Shown piece after piece: positions 7,741 to 15,380 of a stretch of DNA of 35,442 bases; the first letter of the stretch is position 1; the number at the start of each line of letters is the position of its first letter. A program made the position numbers and the translations under genes. Source of the DNA: Bacteroidota bacterium (GTDB taxonomy: Bacteria > Bacteroidota > Bacteroidia > JABDFU01); assembly GCA_013286805.1 (NCBI GenBank), contig JABDEY010000016.1, positions 1-35,442 of the forward strand, written 5' to 3'. A model generated the notes under the pieces. It was not told the origin of the DNA and did not search any database. It saw only the letters and a list, made by a program, of their open reading frames with translations.

Positions 7741-8328
7741 ATGAAAACAAAACAGCTTTTCGTATTACCTGCATTCCTGAATAAATCAGTCTTGATCTTT
7801 GTGCTGATTATATCCGTTCATTTATCAACAGGTAAGGCTCAGGAGAATTATGGAAAAACATTCAATGCAGGTATGGGCGCAGGAGTAGTGTATTACGGAA
7901 ATTCAGCGTATTTACTCCCTGTACTAACCCTAAACTACGAATTTAATTTGCTGGGCAATTTTACCCTGGCTCCGTTTATTAACTATTCCTATTATCACAG
8001 TTATCATTACTGGGGAAGTGCATCTTCCCCCTATGAAAATTATTCCTATTCCGAGGTCCAAATTCCGTTTGGTGTAAAAGGCTATTATTATTTTGATGAA
8101 CTCCTGAATGCAAAACCGGCTTGGGATTTTTATGGGGCTTGCTCCATTGGATTAGTTTACCGAAATGTAATCTGGGAAAGCGGATATGCAGGTGATTACT
8201 ACATTGCAGGAATGAACCCGTTGTATTTTGATTTACACCTAGGAGTAAAATACCATGTAACGTCTAAGGTCGCTGCATTTCTTGATATCTCTTCTATGGG
8301 TTCCACGGTAGGATTAGCTATACACTGA
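7741..8328 (+). CDS. secreted outer-membrane beta-barrel-like protein
   Basis: The protein has 195 residues with a signal peptide (hydrophobic core 'VLIFVLIISVHLSTGKAQ', cleavage probably after Ala). Alternating aromatic strands typical of small porin-like barrels follow, for example 'TLAPFINYSYYHSYHYWG', 'GVKGYYYF' and 'PLYFDLHLGVKYHV'. It is likely in the outer membrane and has no recognised specific function. It ends 5 nt before the convergent Crp-like gene, leaving no room for a separate terminator. Confidence 0.75.
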   Translation: MKTKQLFVLPAFLNKSVLIFVLIISVHLSTGKAQENYGKTFNAGMGAGVVYYGNSAYLLPVLTLNYEFNLLGNFTLAPFINYSYYHSYHYWGSASSPYENYSYSEVQIPFGVKGYYYFDELLNAKPAWDFYGACSIGLVYRNVIWESGYAGDYYIAGMNPLYFDLHLGVKYHVTSKVAAFLDISSMGSTVGLAIH

Positions 8329-8333
8329 TGGGG

Positions 8334-9209
8334 TTAATTTTTCAGCGTTTCCAGCTTTTTTGGGTTTAATATTTTTACTTGCCCCTTTTGAATTGCGATA
8401 AGACCTTCCTCCCTGAAATCTGTTAAAATACGGCTTACCGATTCACCGGCGAGGCCTGCAATAGCGGATAAAATTTCCCGTTCGAAGGTAAAAAACGGTG
8501 AATTTTGATATTTTTTTGACATGTACAGGATTGCATCTGCAACTCTTTTCCTTGCCGAATTATAAGCTATTTTCACCATCTTGTCTTCCACATCTGAAAA
8601 CTTCTTTGCGATAAGTTTTATGAATTGCATGGTAGTTCTGCTGTTTGAGTGCAGAAGTTGCAGAAAAACAGTTCTTGGTATGATTGCCACCTCCGTGTTT
8701 TCAATTGCAGTAGCTGATTCTTTATAGACACAATCTTCCATTAAGGCCGCATAGCCTAAGAAATCTCCCTCCTGATAAATATCATATACGCATTCCTTGC
8801 CACATTCATTCGTTTTAAGAACTTTTACTTTGCCGGAAAGGATGAAATAAAGAAAATTAGGCGTTTCTCCTTCCATATAAACCGTATTCCTTTTTAGAAT
8901 TGTTTTAATCAGTCTTTTGTCTTCAAAAAGATTTGCATTGCTTTGGAATTTTGCCAGGTCTGAAAAGAAAGTCACCCCATCCGGATTGGTGGCAAATGCT
9001 TTTTTTAATTGTTGATTTTTATAAATATTAATACCTGACGGAAAATTTATAGTATTCGCCTTAGGTGTCATAAAAATGAAAGGTATGCCAATCATTTCCG
9101 GCATATTGTCAAACGTGAGAACCGCACTTTGACCATCCGGTTGAGGAACCAAAACTTTGACAGGAGCGTGATTGGAGTCAGAGGATTTTATATGTACGTT
9201 CATTTTCAT
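8334..9209 (-). CDS. Crp/Fnr-family transcriptional regulator with a collapsed N-terminal receiver
   Basis: The 291-residue protein has a cyclic-nucleotide-binding-type beta roll at about 95-200 ('NTVYMEGETPNFLYFILSG', 'YQEGDFLGYAAL') and a C-terminal winged HTH ('LSAIAGLAGESVSRILTDF'). The stretch 'TPDGVTFFSDLAKFQ' (here 'NPDGVTFFSDL') is the usual linker in Bacteroidota REC-Crp fusions. Upstream only fragments of a receiver remain: 'NMPEM' is followed at once by 'GIPFIFMTPKAN', with the phospho-acceptor strand and the 'D..TKP' end missing. It is therefore probably not phosphorylated. The likely ligand is unknown, since the cAMP-type Arg signature is not evident. It sits downstream of a -7-like box at 9241. 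Confidence 0.88.
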   Translation of the reverse strand: MKMNVHIKSSDSNHAPVKVLVPQPDGQSAVLTFDNMPEMIGIPFIFMTPKANTINFPSGINIYKNQQLKKAFATNPDGVTFFSDLAKFQSNANLFEDKRLIKTILKRNTVYMEGETPNFLYFILSGKVKVLKTNECGKECVYDIYQEGDFLGYAALMEDCVYKESATAIENTEVAIIPRTVFLQLLHSNSRTTMQFIKLIAKKFSDVEDKMVKIAYNSARKRVADAILYMSKKYQNSPFFTFEREILSAIAGLAGESVSRILTDFREEGLIAIQKGQVKILNPKKLETLKN

Positions 9210-9240
9210 TGGAGTTTAAATAGCTCACTGTTTTTTTGTT

Positions 9241-9248
9241 CAAATGTA
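9241..9248 (-). promoter_or_regulatory. candidate Bacteroidota -7 box for the Crp-like gene
   Basis: On the minus strand this reads TACATTTG, a perfect TAnnTTTG match, 31 bases upstream of the start codon at 9209. No good TTG-type -33 element is visible at the expected distance, so the call is tentative. Confidence 0.4.
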
Positions 9249-9350
9249 AATCAGACCTCAGGATCTATTTGATTTTTTTGATAAATGACCAATTACAATA
9301 GGTGAATAACGATAAAAGGATGTTTTCTGGTGATTCGTGCTTCGCCTTAA

Positions 9351-9869
9351 CTACATTTCCAACACAGATTTGTGGAAAATACCCAAATAAATAAGCAGCC
9401 CAATCAGTGCAATCGCAAGACCAGCCAATACCTGCATTTTCATTTTGTAATCCTCCTTATCTCTTTTTAGTTCCTGAATATGCATCACATTTCGAATGGC
9501 GTTTTGTACCCGAAGAAACATTTTGTCATTCTTAATGATATAGTCGAATGCTCCATGTTTCATTATATCAACAGCCACCTCAATATGATCCTGTGCGGAG
9601 AATAGAATAACATACGTATCCGGATTTGTTTTTTTTACCTGATTCAGCACTTTTATGCCATCCATTGCATTGGGATAATTGGCATTCAGGAGATAATCCA
9701 GGAGAATGATATCCGGTTTCCTGTCAAGTTGACTCAAGCACTCCTCTCCGCTGGTGAAAGTTGTTACTGTATACCCATGAAAAAACTGCCGGACATAGAG
9801 CTCTATCGTTTTTAGAAATGAATTATCATCGTCAACCAGAAAGATCAGAGGATTGGCTTTTTTTCGCAT
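9351..9869 (-). CDS. receiver protein with C-terminal membrane anchor (tail-anchored REC)
   Basis: The protein has 172 residues. The receiver domain (about 1-128) has D13/D14/D15 in 'LVDDD', phospho-acceptor D58 in 'LLDYLL', and K113 in 'YIIKND', where KP would be usual. Between D58 and the conserved G71 there are 12 residues instead of about 7, a lengthened beta3-alpha3 loop ('LLNANYPNAMDG'). A basic helix leads into one hydrophobic helix at about 146-164, then a short tail, so the receiver should face the cytoplasm, tethered to the inner membrane. Paralogs lie at 21588 and 22095. It is divergent from the kinase at 10083. Confidence 0.9.
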   Translation of the reverse strand: MRKKANPLIFLVDDDNSFLKTIELYVRQFFHGYTVTTFTSGEECLSQLDRKPDIILLDYLLNANYPNAMDGIKVLNQVKKTNPDTYVILFSAQDHIEVAVDIMKHGAFDYIIKNDKMFLRVQNAIRNVMHIQELKRDKEDYKMKMQVLAGLAIALIGLLIYLGIFHKSVLEM

Positions 9870-9878
9870 GATTCTGTC

Positions 9879-9923
9879 AGTTTAGTGTTGTTCTGCCGGT
9901 TTAGTGTTGTTCAGGTAGTTTAG
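9879..9923. repeat. 19-bp tandem direct repeat in a divergent promoter region
   Basis: RGTTTAG occurs at 9879, 9898 and 9917, exactly 19 bp apart. The first two units share GTTTAGTGTTGTTC in full (9880-9893 and 9899-9912); the third keeps only AGTTTAG. It sits 10 nt upstream of the tail-anchored receiver gene and about 160 nt from the divergent kinase. Two-turn spacing fits a regulator binding one DNA face, but replication slippage is an alternative. Confidence 0.6.
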
Positions 9924-9960
9924 CAGCTCCCGCAATGTAAAATTTAGAACTGGGTGAGGC

Positions 9961-9997
9961 CGGTAAAATTCGGTAAGATGATCGTTTTCTTCGGTAA
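9961..9997. promoter_or_regulatory. helically phased CGGTAA motifs
   Basis: CGGTAA occurs at 9961, 9971 and 9992, so spaced 10 and 21 bp, about one and two helical turns. The last two share TTCGGTAA. They lie in the 213-nt region between the divergent receiver and kinase genes and could be an operator. No regulator is assigned. Confidence 0.35.
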
Positions 9998-10082
9998 ACG
10001 GTTCAGAACTGAAGGGGAAAAATACCTTGTTTTTAAGCAAAGCTAATGCTAATATTGGCGGAGCAAACAGAATGTCCTTAGC

Positions 10083-11714
10083 ATGAGTAATTTTTTCATC
10101 CTGAAATGGATCCGGAACATTTCCATCTCAAAGAAGCTGTATTTTGTATTGGGTATCATGGCTTTTCTGATTGCCGTTGAGTTGCTTGCTCTGGTATTTA
10201 CTATGACCACACTCTCCTCCACGAGGACTTTGGTTGGAGCAGAAGGGCTTTGGTCAAAAGCTCAAAAAAATGCAGTGTATTATCTGCAAAAATATGGATT
10301 CAGCAAAGATGAAAAGGATTTTCAGCAATACCTGCATTACCTGGATGTTCCTATTGGTGATGCCAGGGCCCGCCTTGAATTAGTGAAATCCCATCCTGAT
10401 CTGGAAAAAGTCAGGGAAGGGTTTGCTCAGGGAAGAGTTCACAAAGATGATATAGATGGTACAATTAAATTATTGAGAAGATTTTCGATGGAATCCCATA
10501 TACATGCTGCCATTGTTTATTGGACGGAAGGAGATTCTTTAATGTCTGTGCTGCAGAATCTTGGACTTAGGCTTCATACTCAGGTGACCAATCGGACGGA
10601 ATCACCCAAAAATATCGGGGCAACACTTTATCAGGTGGATACATTGAACGGATCATTGACCATCCTGGAGGATAAATTTTCATTTACACTTGGAGATGGA
10701 TCACGATGGCTTGAAAGCACCATTCTTAAAATATTATTCATCATTGCATTGACGGTTGAATTTACGGGCTTGTTTCTTACCATTTCAGTAACGATGGGAA
10801 TTTCCAGAGGTATAGAAGAAGTAGTTCAGGTATCCTCAAAAGTGGCGAATGCTGATTTAAGTGTGAGAGCAAGAAAGTTTTCAGAAGACGAAATTGGCAC
10901 ATTGGCAACTTCATTTAATCATATGATTGATAACCTCGAAATCAAAGTGGTTGAACAAAAGGAAGCAGAATTGCTTTTACAGTCTGCCAAAAATGCTTAT
11001 GAAAGGCAGGCTTCCGAACTTGCCCGCTCAAATGCAGATCTGGAACAATTTGCCTATATTTCATCGCATGATTTGCAGGAGCCCTTGCGAACAATTGTAA
11101 GTTATCTGCAATTGCTGGAGAACAGATATAAAAACAAGATAGATAAGGAGGCGGATGAATACTTGAACTTTGCAGTGGATGGAGCAAAAAGAATGCACAT
11201 TCTCATTAATGACTTACTGACCTATTCCAGAATCGGGACAACGTCGAAGGTTTTTAGCAAAGTGGATTTCAGGAAAGTAATCGAAATTGTTTTAACCAAT
11301 TTAGATAAAACAATTCATGATTGTAAAGCCAGGATAGTTGTGGAAAACGAAATGCCTGTTGTTTTGGCAGATCAGATGCAGATAACACAATTATTTCAGA
11401 ATTTAATTGAAAACGCCATTAAATACAGAACGGAAGGTAAACCTCCCCTGATCAGCATATCCGCGAAACAGAAGCAGGAGAACTGGATAGTAGCTGTCAG
11501 CGATAACGGCATTGGCATAGCAAAAGAATACCTGGAACGGATATTTGTTATTTTTCAGCGACTTCACACCCGGGAAAAATATTCCGGCACTGGTATAGGG
11601 CTTGCCTTATGTAAAAAAATTACAGAGCATCACAAAGGCACTATTTGGGCAGAATCTGACGGAAAATCTGGTTCAGTTTTCTTTTTTACAATACCATGCG
11701 ATACTAAATCTTAA
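10083..11714 (+). CDS. HAMP-type sensor histidine kinase with a helical periplasmic sensor
   Basis: The protein has 543 residues. TM1 is at about 19-42 and TM2 at about 214-236. The periplasmic region between them includes a conserved-looking stretch, 'YYLQKYGFSKDEKDF' to 'LEKVREGFAQGRVHKDDI', that I have seen in other kinase sensors but cannot name. HAMP (about 237-290) is followed by a short helix, HisKA with H329 in '[10 protein letters not shown]', and HATPase with 'NLIENAIKYR', 'DNGIGI' and 'GTGIGLALCKKI'. The LytTR regulator starts 12 nt downstream and is the likely partner. The tail-anchored receiver is divergently transcribed. Confidence 0.92.
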   Translation: MSNFFILKWIRNISISKKLYFVLGIMAFLIAVELLALVFTMTTLSSTRTLVGAEGLWSKAQKNAVYYLQKYGFSKDEKDFQQYLHYLDVPIGDARARLELVKSHPDLEKVREGFAQGRVHKDDIDGTIKLLRRFSMESHIHAAIVYWTEGDSLMSVLQNLGLRLHTQVTNRTESPKNIGATLYQVDTLNGSLTILEDKFSFTLGDGSRWLESTILKILFIIALTVEFTGLFLTISVTMGISRGIEEVVQVSSKVANADLSVRARKFSEDEIGTLATSFNHMIDNLEIKVVEQKEAELLLQSAKNAYERQASELARSNADLEQFAYISSHDLQEPLRTIVSYLQLLENRYKNKIDKEADEYLNFAVDGAKRMHILINDLLTYSRIGTTSKVFSKVDFRKVIEIVLTNLDKTIHDCKARIVVENEMPVVLADQMQITQLFQNLIENAIKYRTEGKPPLISISAKQKQENWIVAVSDNGIGIAKEYLERIFVIFQRLHTREKYSGTGIGLALCKKITEHHKGTIWAESDGKSGSVFFFTIPCDTKS

Positions 11715-11726
11715 AAATAATTACGT

Positions 11727-12419
11727 ATGAAGTGCATCATTGTAGACGACGACGAAATATCCAGATTGGCCCTGACAAAGCTGGTTGAACAGGTAAACTC
11801 CCTTTCGCTTTTACAGGTATGTTCGGGTTCAGTGGAGGCATTGAATTATCTGAATGCCGAAAAAGTTGACCTGATCCTTTTGGATATAGAAATGCCTGAA
11901 ATGAATGGGTTGGAATTTATTAAAAGTATAAAAAATCCTCCGCTCATTATTCTGGCTACGTCCAAGAAGAAATATGCGCTGGAATCCTATGAATACAATG
12001 TGGTTGACTTCATTATCAAACCAGTCAGCATTGACCGGTTTGTTAAATCTATTGCAAAGGCAAAGGCAATATTTGACAGTACCCAGCAGGTTGTCAGCTC
12101 TTCAGGCATCAACTATGTATTTATTAAAAGTCAATCCTCTTTGATAAAGATTAATACGAATGATATATTATGGATTGAAGCACTTGGTGATTATATCACC
12201 ATCAATACTGCTGCCAAAAAGCATATTGTTCATACCACGATGAAAACAGTCGAAGGAAGGCTTCCTTCCGATAAGTTTGTCAGGGTACACCGCTCCTACA
12301 TTGTTTCGGTGGACAGGATCAATTCGATTGAAGACACGATAGTGGCAATAAATGGGAAGTTGATTCCTGTTGGGGCAGTATATAAAGAAAATCTGGTGAA
12401 ACTCTTAAACCTTCTTTAA
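11727..12419 (+). CDS. LytTR-family response regulator
   Basis: The protein has 230 residues. A receiver (about 1-120) with D7/D8 in 'IIVDDDE', D53 in 'LLDIEMPEMNG' and 'IIKPV' is followed by a LytTR DNA-binding domain (about 128-230; 'ILWIEALGDYITI', 'FVRVHRSYIVSVDRI'). It is one of only two clear DNA-binding regulators in the window. It lies 12 nt after a kinase, so activation by that kinase is likely. LytTR proteins typically bind pairs of short direct repeats about two turns apart; candidate repeats lie at 12423-12509 and 24451-24544. Confidence 0.94.
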   Translation: MKCIIVDDDEISRLALTKLVEQVNSLSLLQVCSGSVEALNYLNAEKVDLILLDIEMPEMNGLEFIKSIKNPPLIILATSKKKYALESYEYNVVDFIIKPVSIDRFVKSIAKAKAIFDSTQQVVSSSGINYVFIKSQSSLIKINTNDILWIEALGDYITINTAAKKHIVHTTMKTVEGRLPSDKFVRVHRSYIVSVDRINSIEDTIVAINGKLIPVGAVYKENLVKLLNLL

Positions 12420-12422
12420 TGA

Positions 12423-12509
12423 TGAATTCACCTCTGAAAATAATGTGTTCACCGAAAACAGAGAACTAGTCAAATCTGCCCGGCGTATATTGGGCGGTTG
12501 AATTCACCT
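12423..12509. repeat. TGAATTCACCT direct repeats between the LytTR and hybrid kinase genes
   Basis: The 11-mer TGAATTCACCT occurs at 12423-12433 and 12499-12509. A third TTCACC is at 12448-12453, 21 bp after the first. They occupy most of the 121-nt gap upstream of the hybrid kinase and could be regulator sites. The spacing between the outer copies is 76 bp. Confidence 0.35.
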
Positions 12510-12540
12510 TCATTGGATAATGTAAATAGAGAGTTCAATT

Positions 12541-15030
12541 TTGATCGAAAAATTTGACATATTGATGATTGAGGATAATCCGGCAGATGCCAGATTAATT
12601 GATATCTATTTGAATGAAGCGTATGGTGATAATTTGTATACGCTTACGACGGCCTATGATTTAAAATTAGGATTGGAATACGCGACGCAGAAATTTTTTG
12701 ACGTAATCCTTGTAGACTTATCATTGCCCGACAGTTTCGGGCTTGATACCTTTAAAAAAGTATTTGAAAAAGCCCCGGATACGCCCATTATTGTCCTCAC
12801 GGGTTTGGATGATGACAATACCGGATTGAATGCCATGAAGCTGGGGGCTCAGGACTTCCTGATTAAAGGAAAAGTCAAAGCGAAAGGGCTGAGGCGTTCC
12901 ATCAATTATGGTATAGAACGCAATAACCTGCATATACAACTTCAGGAAAAAACAAAAAAACTGGAGGAAAAGACGGAAGATCTTAGTAAAGAAAGGCGCA
13001 AACTTTCCGAGGCTCAAAAACTGGCTCACATAGGGAGTTGGGAATGGGATATAAAAACTGAAAAAATTATTTTATCAGATGAACTCTGTGATATATATGG
13101 ATTGACTTCAGGCAGTTTTAATTCGACTTACGAATCATTTTTGGAGCAGGTTCATGAAGAGGACAGGGCCGCTACAAAGAAAATCATTGAAGAGTCCTAT
13201 AAGAAAAAAATTCCTTTTGATTTTTATCACCGGGTTGTACGTCCCAATGGGGACATTCGTACTATTCATGCGATAGGGGAGGTTATTCTGAATGAAAAGG
13301 GAGATCCGGCCATGATGCTTGGTACAGGTCAGGATATAACGGAACGGATAAAAGAAGAAGAGCTGGAGAAACTGGCTACTGCCGCAACCAAATCCTTTAA
13401 TTCAGTAATAATTGCCAATAAGGAGGGAGAAATTGAATGGGTAAATGATGGTTTTACCAGTCTCAGTGGATATACATTAGCGGATATAAGAGGAATTGGG
13501 AAAACGCTCTTTGAAATTGTTACAGAGACCAGATTCCCATCTGGAAAAAAAATCAGCAAATCAGATTTGGATGGAACTCCGATTTCCTATGAAAGAGAAA
13601 ATTGGACAAAAGCCGGGGAAAGATATTTTGCCATTACAACACTTTCTCCTGTTTTAGGAAAGGATGGAAAAATAGAAAGAATCATTGCAATTGATACCGA
13701 TATTACCTTAAGAAAAAAGATGGAAGAAGAACTTTTAAAAGCGAATCGGGCTGCAGAGGATGCGCTTATGAAAGGGAATAAGGCTTTGGATGAACTGATG
13801 CAGGCCAAAAAGGAATTAGAGGAATCCATGAAGGTAAAGGAACAGTTTCTTGCAAATATGAGTCATGAAATCAGGACTCCCATGAATGCAATTATCGGCT
13901 TTACGGATCTTATTTTAAAAACCCAACTGACATCAGATCAAAATCAATATGTTGATGCAATTAAGACTTCAGGCCGGAATCTTATTGTAATAATCAATGA
14001 TATTCTTGATTTTTCTAAAATTCAATCAGGTAAAATAGTGTTTGAACAAATTGAATTTAATTTACATGACCTGGTTGCTACGCATGCCGAATTAATGTTA
14101 TATAAACAGGAACATAAAAAAATCCGACTCTCTTGTTCAATCGGAAAAAATGTGCCCATTCGTTTGATGGGTGATCCAACCCGTTTGAGTCAGATACTCC
14201 TGAATCTCGTCGGGAATGCGGTAAAATTTACTGAAAATGGTGAAATTAAAATAAAGGTTGACCTTGACTGGGACAATACGGATTCAGCGGAATTGAAATT
14301 TTCAATCTCGGATACCGGTATTGGAATTCCCAAAGATAAGCTGGAGTACATTTTTGAAGGTTTTACGCAGGCCAGCAATGAAACGACGAGGAAATATGGA
14401 GGTACAGGGCTCGGGTTAACCATCGTTAAACAATTAATTGAACTGCAGGGAGGCTCCATTCAGGTTGCAAGCACTGTTGGCCTTGGTTCAACATTCACTT
14501 TTAATCTTAAATACAGGAAATGTCAAAATGTAAATGCCCCGAGTCGGATTGCCGCGAATGGAAATGCAACAAAAGAAAAATTGGATACTATTCCTGCAGA
14601 TAAATTGAAAATACTGCTGGTTGAAGACAATGACTTAAATCAGCTTTTAGCACGAAAAGTTATTACAAATTGGAATTGGACCGTTGACGTGGCTGAAAAT
14701 GGGTTAAAGGCAGTTCAAAAAGTAAGAGAAAATAGCTTTGATGTGGTTTTAATGGATATTCAAATGCCCGAGATGGATGGATATGAAGCTACTGGAAAAA
14801 TCAGACGGACACTTCCGGAACCAAAATGCAACGTCCCGATTATTGCGATGACAGCCCATGCTATAACCGGAGAAGAAGAGAAATGTATAAAGGAGGGAAT
14901 GGATGACTATATTTCCAAACCATTTGAAGAAGCGGTACTCTATAAAAAGATACTCTCCGTTTACAGAAAAAGGAATAATCAGCAATTAACCAACATAAAC
15001 ACCTCGGAAAATGGTAACGACAAACAGTAA
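12541..15030 (+). CDS. soluble hybrid histidine kinase (REC-PAS-PAS-HisKA-HATPase-REC)
   Basis: The protein has 829 residues and no membrane segment. The N-terminal receiver has D59 ('VDLSLPDS') and 'LIKGK'. After a coiled coil come PAS1 (about 155-270, 'IGSWEWDIKTEKI') and PAS2 (about 280-400), a second coiled coil, then HisKA with H442 in 'MSHEIRTPMN'. HATPase has 'NLVGNAVKFT', 'DTGIGI' and 'GTGLGLTIVKQL'. The C-terminal receiver has D739 ('LMDIQMPEMDG') and 'ISKPF'. The start is TTG 12541; no ATG precedes the receiver. The double receiver suggests input from another kinase and output to the HPt, whose gene overlaps by 20 nt. Confidence 0.94.
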   Translation: MIEKFDILMIEDNPADARLIDIYLNEAYGDNLYTLTTAYDLKLGLEYATQKFFDVILVDLSLPDSFGLDTFKKVFEKAPDTPIIVLTGLDDDNTGLNAMKLGAQDFLIKGKVKAKGLRRSINYGIERNNLHIQLQEKTKKLEEKTEDLSKERRKLSEAQKLAHIGSWEWDIKTEKIILSDELCDIYGLTSGSFNSTYESFLEQVHEEDRAATKKIIEESYKKKIPFDFYHRVVRPNGDIRTIHAIGEVILNEKGDPAMMLGTGQDITERIKEEELEKLATAATKSFNSVIIANKEGEIEWVNDGFTSLSGYTLADIRGIGKTLFEIVTETRFPSGKKISKSDLDGTPISYERENWTKAGERYFAITTLSPVLGKDGKIERIIAIDTDITLRKKMEEELLKANRAAEDALMKGNKALDELMQAKKELEESMKVKEQFLANMSHEIRTPMNAIIGFTDLILKTQLTSDQNQYVDAIKTSGRNLIVIINDILDFSKIQSGKIVFEQIEFNLHDLVATHAELMLYKQEHKKIRLSCSIGKNVPIRLMGDPTRLSQILLNLVGNAVKFTENGEIKIKVDLDWDNTDSAELKFSISDTGIGIPKDKLEYIFEGFTQASNETTRKYGGTGLGLTIVKQLIELQGGSIQVASTVGLGSTFTFNLKYRKCQNVNAPSRIAANGNATKEKLDTIPADKLKILLVEDNDLNQLLARKVITNWNWTVDVAENGLKAVQKVRENSFDVVLMDIQMPEMDGYEATGKIRRTLPEPKCNVPIIAMTAHAITGEEEKCIKEGMDDYISKPFEEAVLYKKILSVYRKRNNQQLTNINTSENGNDKQ

Positions 15031-15376
15031 AGTGACAAACCTTGCTTATCTGAAGGAATTAGCAAAAGGAGACATGAATTTTATAAATGATATGGTTACT
15101 CTTTTCCTGGAACAAACTCCCGATGCAATCAGTAAACTTGAAAAAAGCTGTTCTGAAAAGGACTGGAAAACACTCCGGTTTGTGGCACATAAAATGAAGC
15201 CCTCATTTAGCTTTGTAGGATTAAACGAATTGTCGGATAAGGTCAATTCAGTTGAAGAGTATTCCGAAAACGAAATTCATCTCAACCGGTTGCCGGAAAT
15301 GATCGCTGACATTAAATCGGTCTGTTCAAAAGCAATCGAAGAGCTTACTGAACAGAAAAAAGAATTTCAGGTTTAA
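15011..15376 (+). CDS. stand-alone HPt phosphotransfer protein
   Basis: The 121-residue helical protein has the HPt signature 'VAHKMKPSFSFVG' with the phosphorylatable H60 and the preceding helix 'FLEQTPDAISKLEKS'. It overlaps the end of the hybrid kinase by 20 nt, so it is probably translationally coupled and takes phosphate from that kinase's C-terminal receiver (D739). It is paralogous to the HPt at 22985. It ends 4 nt before the convergent kinase gene. Confidence 0.93.
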   Translation: MVTTNSKVTNLAYLKELAKGDMNFINDMVTLFLEQTPDAISKLEKSCSEKDWKTLRFVAHKMKPSFSFVGLNELSDKVNSVEEYSENEIHLNRLPEMIADIKSVCSKAIEELTEQKKEFQV

Positions 15377-15380
15377 ACTG

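Noticed and set aside
11727-15376. A defence or toxin-antitoxin system in the signalling island
   Set aside because: No nuclease, toxin, NTPase or reverse transcriptase motif was seen; all genes are explained as two-component or phosphorelay parts.
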